A DNA stretch of 64,000 nt from Lachnospiraceae bacterium. GTDB lineage: Bacteria; Bacillota; Clostridia; Lachnospirales; Lachnospiraceae. The translations under genes and the position numbers were made by a program. A model generated the notes under the pieces. That model saw only the letters and a list, made by a program, of their open reading frames with translations, was not told the origin of the DNA and did no database searches. Shown piece by piece: positions 26,399-34,700 of this stretch. Numbering within the stretch: the first letter of the stretch is position 1; each line of letters starts with the position of its first letter. The stretch covers positions 17,428 to 81,427 of the forward strand of contig JAFSIQ010000029.1 of assembly GCA_017439675.1 (NCBI GenBank). The letters are read 5' to 3'.

Positions 26399-27676
26399 CT
26401 ACTTCTTATAGAATATATAACTAGAATAACACCTTGTAGGATAACTCGTTGCACCTGTCACCACAGTTGCCTTCTCATCCCCATAATTCTGATAGGTATA
26501 ATCAAACAAGTAATTACCCTCTGCATCCTTATAGATTTTGTTAATCTTACAAAAAGCACCGGTATACTTATTTTTGTAATACACATATACATGAGTTGGC
26601 TTGTACAATGATGTAGACTTGTAACTATAGTTATCATTTGGCCTTTGACGAGTGTACATAGACTTATTCGCACCAAATGTTACCTTCTTATTGTTTCCAA
26701 CAATCTGATACTGCGCTTTACCCTGTGCATCATATGTAATAAGCATAATACTCTGGATTGCATAATTCTTGTCTGCCATTTTAACCTTCAACTTACCATT
26801 CTTACCAGTCAAAAATCTCTTATAGGTACTCGTATCGCTAGTTGAAGTGCTTGTACGCTTCTCTGTAAACACCTGCTTTGCGCTTCCCAACTGAACAGAG
26901 GAAATAACTTTATTGGTCTTAAACACCTTAACCGTCTGGGTTTCGGTTGTCTTAACTATGATTGGCTCGATATACAAATAATCCTTTCCATCTGCACCCT
27001 TCTTAATGGTTGCTGGACAATATCCACAGCCTGAGTAGAATGCGTACATTTTACCACTAACTGTGCCTACATAATAGGTCTCTGATTCTGAATATCCATC
27101 GAACTCTCTTACAAGCTTTGTCTCAACATACTCTTCCCCAGGTACTTCCACATAACTCTTATTACCAGTCTCATCTTCCGTTATCTGCATCAGCTTGTAA
27201 TAATAGGTTCTCACACCGTTAATGCTCTCACTTCGGGAAAGCTCCATTTTGTAATAGTGAGAACCATCAAATGTATTAGAGTAGTCCACTGTAGTAAACT
27301 TATAGGTACCTGTCTTCTGGAATGTAAACACATAATTATATTTGCCTGTATAAGCCAACACATCACTTATAGATACGCCTTCTGCATACGCATCACTATC
27401 CTTGAAAAACTTTGACTTATAGTAAGAATCATAATACTCATCCCATGAAGTACAATTTGCATGTACCTTCTTCTTCATTTTAGAAACACTCTTACCATTA
27501 ATCTTAACATTATCACCAATCACTGTGACAGTTCCGCCCACATAACTTTGATGTTTGGCATCATCTACTTTTTTTCTGTTGACTGTCATCGCCTCTGCTG
27601 TCATACCTGACATCATCATCAAAAATGCCAACGCCAATGAGGCTAACAATGCTTTATATTTCATTAGACTCTTCAT
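26399..27676 (-). CDS. Secreted protein of unknown function, paralogue of its upstream neighbour
   Basis: 425 residues with a signal peptide (about 1-30, cleaved near AEAM). The mature protein is Tyr-, Lys- and Thr-rich with no domain I can name. Residues about 280-385 (TGKNGKLKVKMADKNYAIQS, MLITYDAQGKAQYQIVGNNK, THVYVYYKNKYTG) align with about 175-260 of the upstream gene product, so both share a C-terminal module. A Cys pair GCGYC sits near 217. It starts 18 bases after its neighbour's stop, so the two form an operon. Probably a surface or adhesin-like protein; no catalytic motif was seen. Confidence 0.7.
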   Translation of the reverse strand: MKSLMKYKALLASLALAFLMMMSGMTAEAMTVNRKKVDDAKHQSYVGGTVTVIGDNVKINGKSVSKMKKKVHANCTSWDEYYDSYYKSKFFKDSDAYAEGVSISDVLAYTGKYNYVFTFQKTGTYKFTTVDYSNTFDGSHYYKMELSRSESINGVRTYYYKLMQITEDETGNKSYVEVPGEEYVETKLVREFDGYSESETYYVGTVSGKMYAFYSGCGYCPATIKKGADGKDYLYIEPIIVKTTETQTVKVFKTNKVISSVQLGSAKQVFTEKRTSTSTSDTSTYKRFLTGKNGKLKVKMADKNYAIQSIMLITYDAQGKAQYQIVGNNKKVTFGANKSMYTRQRPNDNYSYKSTSLYKPTHVYVYYKNKYTGAFCKINKIYKDAEGNYLFDYTYQNYGDEKATVVTGATSYPTRCYSSYIFYKK

Positions 27677-27693
27677 ATATTGTTACCCCCTTC

Positions 27694-28599
27694 TTAATAT
27701 TGCCACAACGACAAATTGCTATAAGAACTCTTTGTGTAGCTGACAGACTTATCACCTGTAATCTTATTGACTTCAACACACTTAATTTCCTTACGTCCAC
27801 GCTTGGTTGTAACAGAATATTTCACTGTATTACCATAGAATTTGTCCTTATAAGAGATATAAATGTATGTATATTTCTTCTCTGAACGAGAACCATAACC
27901 ACTTGCACTCTTTTGTGTATAATAATATGTCTTAGAAAGCGTCACATTACCACCATTCTTTATCTTCTTATACACAAGTTCTCCCTTATCATTGACATAT
28001 GCTACAATAATCCCCGTAATCTTATACTGGCTATTCGGAGTAATCTTAAGCTTTCCAGAGGTTCCCTTCACCTTAGTGTTGGTCTTTGATGTTATTTTCT
28101 TAACTCCATTCGACATTGTGGTGGAGTTCTCCTTTACCACCTGGTTTCCAAATGTAGCCTTCTTAATAAGTGAGTCATTTGCAACCACCTGAACGGTCAA
28201 TTTCTTGGTTGCCTTTACCTTACCGGTAGCATCTGTCACTGTAATAGTAAGCTTATAGGTTCCTGTCTTGGTAGTATAAAAGCTGATTGTAGAATAGGAA
28301 TCACTAGCACCATTGATTTGAACATTGGTGACTGCTGCTGTCATTCCATTTTTCTTGTTAATCTTAATCTTCTTAACAGTATCTCCTTCACCATGCCTTA
28401 CAGTAATAGTGTTGGTAAGTCCAACTACCACACGCTTCTTTGTACTGCTCTTGTAGTTCTCTTTCACATCATAGTAACCATCTACATACACTTCACCTGG
28501 TACATAGTCAGCCGCATTAACCGTTATTACATTGGCAAACAAAAAGCAAAATGCCAGCACAGTAAATACCGCTGAAATCATCTGTCTGAATCTCTTCAT
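27694..28599 (-). CDS. Secreted Ig-like protein, first gene of a two-gene operon
   Basis: 301 residues: signal peptide (about 1-29, cleaved after VNAA), an Ig-like/PKD-like beta domain (about 55-140; ISFYTTKTGTYKLTITVTDA is typical) and the C-terminal module shared with the downstream gene (about 175-260: GKLKITPNSQYKITGIIVAY, then YTYIYISYKDKFYG). The N-terminal parts of the two proteins differ, so they look like a duplicated C-terminal unit on different front ends. ATG 28599 has an AGGAGG site. No enzyme motif is visible; binding or structural role inferred. Confidence 0.7.
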   Translation of the reverse strand: MKRFRQMISAVFTVLAFCFLFANVITVNAADYVPGEVYVDGYYDVKENYKSSTKKRVVVGLTNTITVRHGEGDTVKKIKINKKNGMTAAVTNVQINGASDSYSTISFYTTKTGTYKLTITVTDATGKVKATKKLTVQVVANDSLIKKATFGNQVVKENSTTMSNGVKKITSKTNTKVKGTSGKLKITPNSQYKITGIIVAYVNDKGELVYKKIKNGGNVTLSKTYYYTQKSASGYGSRSEKKYTYIYISYKDKFYGNTVKYSVTTKRGRKEIKCVEVNKITGDKSVSYTKSSYSNLSLWQY

Positions 28600-28823
28600 T
28601 CATTCATCCTCCTCTTTTTTGATGTATATACTTTGTGATTTCTCTTTAGACTTCACACGTAGTATATCTAATTTTCAATTATACCCTTTTCCTACCATTT
28701 TCTCAAGCAAATTAAGGTTGCAATAATCATTTTCTAGGTTACATTTTTCCTAACTTACTACACTTTCACAATCTTCTCACAAAGATAATTTCCATTTGCC
28801 GATTATGAAATTTCTTATAAAGC

Positions 28824-28862
28824 AAAAGGATTTCGACTGCATCAACGCAGACGAAACCCTTT
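28824..28862 (-). terminator. Terminator of the large Fn3 protein gene
   Basis: AAAAGGATTTCG pairs with CGAAACCCTTT (one G-T pair). The minus tail TTTTGCTTT follows. The rest of 28600-28893 shows no gene. Confidence 0.75.
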
Positions 28863-28893
28863 CATAATCTTATACTCTATACCGTTATATTAT

Positions 28894-31500
28894 CTACTTC
28901 TTCACCTTTATGCTCTTCACAGCAGACGCCTTACCGGCAATATCCTCTCCCGCCTCACTTGCAGCAATCGGAACTACCTTGTAGTAATATGTCTTTCCTG
29001 CGGAAAGCCCTGTATCCTTAAATGTAATAGAGGTAGTAACACCTACGCATACATACTTACCCTTCTTCTTGGTCGCGCGATATACTCTGTATGCAACAGC
29101 ACCCTTTACCTTCTTCTTTAACTTAATGGTTACCGTTTTCTTTGCGGATGTTATAGACTTAATGGTTGGCTTTCCAGACGGAGCACTAACAAAAGAGTAA
29201 TTTGCCTCACCGAGAGAAGAACATGTATAGCTAGAAGAGTAACTCTTCCACACTCTCTTTGTCTGTTTCACCACATCAGTAGTCCCCGGTGTTGTTACCC
29301 ATAGCTCGGTTGCACTGCCATAACTGTTCTGTGCTTCTTCATCTGACTTCCCATCATTCTTGTAATCCTGCCATGTCTTTTCTTTGGCAGCATATGCAAT
29401 TACATAATACTGATAGGTGATTCCCGGCTCAGCACCCTTGTAATAATCTGTCTTCTGGCTTACCTCAACCGGAGACATGGCATATCTTTCAATCTGCTTC
29501 ATATTTGCCTGATCCCAGTAGCCACAATACTGAATACTTCCACCATAGATTTCACCAGCATAGTCAATAACAGAGGTGTCGGTGAACTCGCTTGTCGCAT
29601 ATTCATAATTCTGGTAATAATAAGTCTTTGTCTCATCCAGCTTCCAGTTACACATCGGTCTTGCCACCGTACCTGTCGTATCATTGTTAAATGCATCAAC
29701 CGCCGCATTCCATGCAGCCACATCCACAGCCACTGGTTTCTTAGCACCTACATATTGTGTTACCTTACTGCCATAAGTTTCATTTGTATAATATTCGTTA
29801 TCATACTCATCGGCACTAGGATATGCTACTACATAACCATTCACATCCTTATTCTTAGCTATGCTCATAGCCGGCATACGATATACTTCATAATATGCTG
29901 CTCCTTCAACTGGGGTCCATGTTACCTGAATGCCATTTGCTACCTTCTTCGCCTTTACATTCTTTACAATACCTAGTGTGGCTATTGTGGTATATTCGTG
30001 ACTCTCACCCACTGTAGCACCATTATCCTTGTAAGGATAGATGCGATAGGTTTCCGTCAAATCATACTTTCCTTCTGCATCTGCCTTAATATCACTAAGC
30101 TTCTTGGCTACAAACTTATATTTCGTAGCAGACGCACTAAGCTTTGTCACCTGCTCCCATGTATAAGATTGCGTTGCGGCATCAATTACCTTCTTCTCTA
30201 CAATGTAGCCCTTTGCTCCATAGGATTTGTTCCACTCAACGGTCCGGTTACCGGTTGCATCTGTATATTCTGCAGTAATATTCATATCTCCAAAATAGAA
30301 AGATACACTCTTCGAATCATCTATCTGTACTTCTCCGCTGCTACCATCCTTTGGCAAAACAGCAACTACCATATATTGGAATGCACAATCAACTGCCGTT
30401 TTCTTATCTGTATAACTCTTCTTTCCAGAGCCCAATGTCTTCAAAAGTTCCCATTTTCCAAAGCCATCACCGACAACTCCACCCTTGGAATATGCGGTAA
30501 GGTCCGAATCTGCCATACGGCGGTATACCTTATACTGCTTTGCACCGGCAATCTTGTTCCAGGTCAACTTGACATTTTTCTTTCCCTGCACCGTAAGCTT
30601 TAGGTTCAATGCACTACCCCTGGTAGTACATTCATGCACGGTATATGGACCATAACTAATCTTTCCTGTTTTCTTATCCTTGTAATATACTCTTACCTTA
30701 TAAGAATACTTTGTTTTAGACGTTAAATTCTTATCAGTATATACATTCTTTGTTGTAGTTTCAATCTTCTTGTAGGAATTGCCTTCCTTACGATAGATTT
30801 CATAACCAGTTCCCACACTCTTTGATAAATTCAACTGTACAGAAGTTGACTTTACAGCAGAAGACACACCTGGCTCATTGAGGTCCATCTTCAGTGTAAA
30901 GGAGCCCGCAGGCACAATGTAATCCGCCATATAAATGGTAGCAAGTGGAGCAGAGTTGTATTCACCAGTAACATAACTATGGTACTCACATCTCGCCTCA
31001 TACGATTCCTGCCACCATGAGTTTCGCAATCGAACATCACTATAAGTCTGCTTTAATTCTGCAAGCTTGGCCTCTACTGCCGCCTTGTATGCAACACCAT
31101 CAAAGTAGTATATATCCACTTTGTAGGTTCCCGGTGCATAACTCTTTTCAATGTAAGTGCTTGTCTCAGTTCCATCAATTACAAACTTGCCTTCCTCTGT
31201 ATAAAACCACTGTTTTGTCGGCCCCTGATACGCCTTTGAAGAATCGAAGGTTTCATTTCGATAGGAACCTGAAAGGCTTTCTGTTTGATCATCCTTATAC
31301 AGATTAAACATTACCTTCGCTCCATCCGGAAGTTTTGATGGTATTGTAAATGTCCACCCCTCCGTATGCTGTCCATAGGCCTTTGTGCTCTTAAGTGTTA
31401 CCTTGGGTGCTTCTGCCCGCACTGGCGTTACTATACCAATTGCTAAAGCCATCACCGCAAAGGCCGCTATAATATGCTTCATCCATTGTCTTTTTCTCAT
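28894..31500 (-). CDS. Large secreted protein with fibronectin type III-like domains
   Basis: 868 residues with a signal peptide (about 1-30, VRAEA). Several Fn3-like modules are recognisable by their repeating pattern: GYEIYRKEGNSYKKIETTTK (about 235), KYSYKVRVYYKDKKTG, KNVKLTWNKIAGAKQYKVYR (about 308-327), NGIQVTWTPVEGAAYYEVYR (about 528), and a last one at about 780-868 (AVAYRVYRATKKKGKYVC ... GKTYYYKVVPI). The N-terminal 200 residues look like a separate beta-rich domain. There is no catalytic motif, so it probably serves binding, adhesion or scaffolding outside the cell. ATG 31500 has AGGAGGAG. The leader contains a repeat element (31531-31757). Confidence 0.75.
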   Translation of the reverse strand: MRKRQWMKHIIAAFAVMALAIGIVTPVRAEAPKVTLKSTKAYGQHTEGWTFTIPSKLPDGAKVMFNLYKDDQTESLSGSYRNETFDSSKAYQGPTKQWFYTEEGKFVIDGTETSTYIEKSYAPGTYKVDIYYFDGVAYKAAVEAKLAELKQTYSDVRLRNSWWQESYEARCEYHSYVTGEYNSAPLATIYMADYIVPAGSFTLKMDLNEPGVSSAVKSTSVQLNLSKSVGTGYEIYRKEGNSYKKIETTTKNVYTDKNLTSKTKYSYKVRVYYKDKKTGKISYGPYTVHECTTRGSALNLKLTVQGKKNVKLTWNKIAGAKQYKVYRRMADSDLTAYSKGGVVGDGFGKWELLKTLGSGKKSYTDKKTAVDCAFQYMVVAVLPKDGSSGEVQIDDSKSVSFYFGDMNITAEYTDATGNRTVEWNKSYGAKGYIVEKKVIDAATQSYTWEQVTKLSASATKYKFVAKKLSDIKADAEGKYDLTETYRIYPYKDNGATVGESHEYTTIATLGIVKNVKAKKVANGIQVTWTPVEGAAYYEVYRMPAMSIAKNKDVNGYVVAYPSADEYDNEYYTNETYGSKVTQYVGAKKPVAVDVAAWNAAVDAFNNDTTGTVARPMCNWKLDETKTYYYQNYEYATSEFTDTSVIDYAGEIYGGSIQYCGYWDQANMKQIERYAMSPVEVSQKTDYYKGAEPGITYQYYVIAYAAKEKTWQDYKNDGKSDEEAQNSYGSATELWVTTPGTTDVVKQTKRVWKSYSSSYTCSSLGEANYSFVSAPSGKPTIKSITSAKKTVTIKLKKKVKGAVAYRVYRATKKKGKYVCVGVTTSITFKDTGLSAGKTYYYKVVPIAASEAGEDIAGKASAVKSIKVKK

Positions 31501-31530
31501 ACACTTCTCCTCCTAATTTTTTATTTACTC

Positions 31531-31582
31531 ATAAGCATTTACGAAACTCATAGGAAATATATTGAATTGTACAGAATGAACA
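31531..31582 (-). repeat. GAGTTTCG leader repeat upstream of the Fn3 gene
   Basis: About 52 bases match 59981-60034 upstream of asnB at roughly 70% by eye, sharing CGAAACTCAT and GAATTGT-C-GA and ending AACAA. Both copies are on the same strand relative to the downstream gene and end within about 31 bases of its start codon. Confidence 0.55.
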
Positions 31583-31757
31583 AATGCCATAAGTAGGTGC
31601 TTCGAAACCCGTCGGTACTTAACGAGAGATTTGTCTCGAATTTAGTACCACTACGCATTGAGGTGGCGAGATGCCTGAGACCCTAGCTTGCGTGCAAGCT
31701 TAGTTCGAAGGTATGCTTTAGCTATGTGCCTACGTTGGCTTGTTCAATCTGTACAAT
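31566..31757. repeat. 192-bp element with 18-bp terminal inverted repeats
   Basis: Left end ATTGTACAGAATGAACAA (31566-31583) and the complement of the right end (31740-31757) match at 17 of 18 bases. Inside are a second pair TTCGAA (31601/31704 region), a hairpin GGTACT...AGTACC (31614-31649) and a palindrome AGCTTGCGTGCAAGCT (about 31684-31699). It lies between the GH9 gene end and the Fn3 gene start and carries no coding frame. A MITE-like element or a structured leader RNA would both fit. Confidence 0.65.
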
Positions 31758-31790
31758 GTTTAAAATATATATTAGAGTTTTGCAATTGCT

Positions 31791-34700
31791 TTACTTAACC
31801 TTTATCTTGATAGTCGCTTTCTTACCGCTTCCATCCTTTGCTTTGGCAGTAATCTTAACCGTTCCCTTCTTCTTGGCAGTCACCTTGCCCTTGGCATTGA
31901 CAGTCGCCACCTTCTTGTTAGAGGTGGACCATGTAAGCTCCTTGCTAATTCCCTTAGCAGGGGTAAACTTCGCCTTGATGGTAACCGACTTACCCTTCTT
32001 CAAGGTAGTTGTCTTTGCTGACAACTTAATCTTCTTTACAGCATTTTTCATAATGGAAATCTTGTAGGTTGCCACAATGCTGTTGTCTTCTTGTGAATAT
32101 GCTGTTACAGTTACTTTCTTGCCCTTACCAGCCTTCTTGGTTGTCACAACACCCTTGCTGTTCACAGAGGCATACTTACTGTTGCTGACCTTCCACTCCA
32201 CATTCTGGTTGGTTGCATTTTCCGGATACACCATAGCTGTAAGCTTAATTTTCTTGCCTGGAGCAACCTTCTTTGTATCACCAGTTATCTTAATCTGCTC
32301 CACTGCTATATCACCATTTACAACCGTGATTGTGCATGTAGCAGATACACCACTTCCATCATTTGCTGTTGCAGTAATAATCGCAGTTCCTTCAGCCACA
32401 GCTGTCACCGCTCCCTCGGCATCCACTGTTGCAACCGCAGTATTACTACTGCTCCATGTAACCGAGGCATCATATGCATTAGCCGGAAGCACGGTTTCTG
32501 CCAAGGCAACACCATCACCGACCTCCAAGGTTTCCGCTGTGCTATCCAATGTGATATGGGTAACCTTTATCTTTGTCACATTCACTGTAAATGTGACATC
32601 TCCCTTTACAGTATAGGAGATTCCTCCTTGATATAAGTTTCCGGTGGATTTCTCTTTCCATCTCACCACGCAACCCTTTACATCCTCTAGCTCCGGAAGG
32701 ACAATGGCACTTCCTGCATAACACTCCATAGAATCTATGGTTGTCGTTCCATCTTCTTCTAAGAATACAACAGTGTAGGTGGCAATAATATTGCCATTTT
32801 CATCCTTTGGCGTAGAGGAGTATAAGTTCTCCATACCGCCATCTGTAGTGATATTGTTCTCACCCTTCAAGATAATGTTGTCTGACACAATCGCCTTATC
32901 CGTAGAGCCTGCTCCTGCATTTACCTTTACATCCGCATTTTCAATGGCAATGCCCTCAGTCGCTTCTATCGCTGCTGCGCCTGCTCCACCAGTTGCGATT
33001 ACTTCACTACTAATAATTGTAATAGTATCTGCCTTCATCGCAGGATTTCCGCTATCTCCAGTAGCTGTCACTTTACTTTCTTCTATTACAATGCTACCCG
33101 CAGAAATCGCCGCTTTACCTGTTCCGGTTGCTTCTACCACAAGGGTAGGTCCATTGATTGTTATGGTTCCCTTTATCTCAATGTAATCCGCCTTAAGCGT
33201 TCCGTTACCTGTTATCTTCACATCTCCTGTTGTGCTTGACACAATGGATGAAACTGTAGAAGTTCCCACCACCTGAATGGTTGTGCTATCATTTGGCACA
33301 CACACCTTAAGGTTTTCATTGATTCCTACAAGGGTGTATGTGGCATTGGCTGTTTGCAACGTCAACACATTATCTGCATAAGCTACTGTCGGTTCGCTAC
33401 TGCCGTTCACGCGAAGTGCGTCCACATAAGCATCCACTTCACTTCCGCTTAACTTCGACACATCAACGGTATATGGATTTATCACAAGTGTATACACCTG
33501 CAATGGTGTAGAACATGTCGCACTTGCATACTGAGTTGTTGTCTCTTTGTATCTTGCATATATCTTGTAAGATGTAAATGCCGACAAACCTGCAAAGGTT
33601 CCGGATGTCTGCCAGTTCACACCGTCCTTAGAATACTCCACACCATTTATTTCATTCACTGTGATGCGATTGGCTGTACGGCTTGCAAGCACTGGAGTTG
33701 CAGGGACATTAGCGTTGGTCTGCTTGTTGACCTTGATGGTTACCATCTCTTTCGATGTCATCTCATCATCCTCTAGACCATATTGTGTTTTACTTGCATC
33801 ACTCCATGTGAAGATTACATACTTCTGTATCGTACCAATTTCACTTTCTGTCGGTACATAATCTGCATTCTCCCAAGTAAAGGTTCCGTAATCCTCGGCT
33901 GGATATGTATCATTTCCAATCTTTACCTGTCCTCCCACAAACGAAGACTCCTTTAATGCCTGTCCATATGTAATGTCGGTTGCTGTTGGAAAAACAACTT
34001 CCAAGCCTTCACGATTTACATTAATCGAAACTTCTCTTGTAATTGTTCCTGTACTGCTATTATATCCATCAATACTTGTGAAAGAATAATTCTTAATCGC
34101 ATTGTCACTCAATGTTAATACCACATCATAGGATGAGGTTCCTCTAGACGGTGCCATACTAGAATTCTTCCATGCAAAGCTACCATATTCTGTACTACCA
34201 CCGGTTAAAACCGAATCTGCCAAGGTCTGACCTACCGTTAGTGCTGCGGCTGTTGGGAAGTTCACTTGACTTACCGCCTTTGGATGGATTGTCAATGTTC
34301 CGTTCTGTGTGGTTATCTCGTAATTCGCATTACTTGTAACTGTCAAGCTAATCGGATATGTACCTGCATCTGATAATGTAGTCGCTGTTGTAGTCACTTG
34401 ATAACTCAATGTATCGCCTACCACAAGACTATCCTCATATGAGGAATCCACCGACAATGTAGGAACCGCCTCACCATATGTCATTTCTGCATCATTCGCC
34501 TTCACCACAATTGGCTTCTTGGTTACTGTCACAGAAACTGGAATCGTCAGTGTCTTGCCACTATAAGCAATAATCACTTTGTCTGTATAGGTTCCTGCCG
34601 CTAATCCCGTCTTTGGCTTCACCGATATCGTTGATGCCCCCGTCGGACTAATGCTAACCCCCGTCGGCATGCTCACAATTTCAAAATACATGCCAGATTC

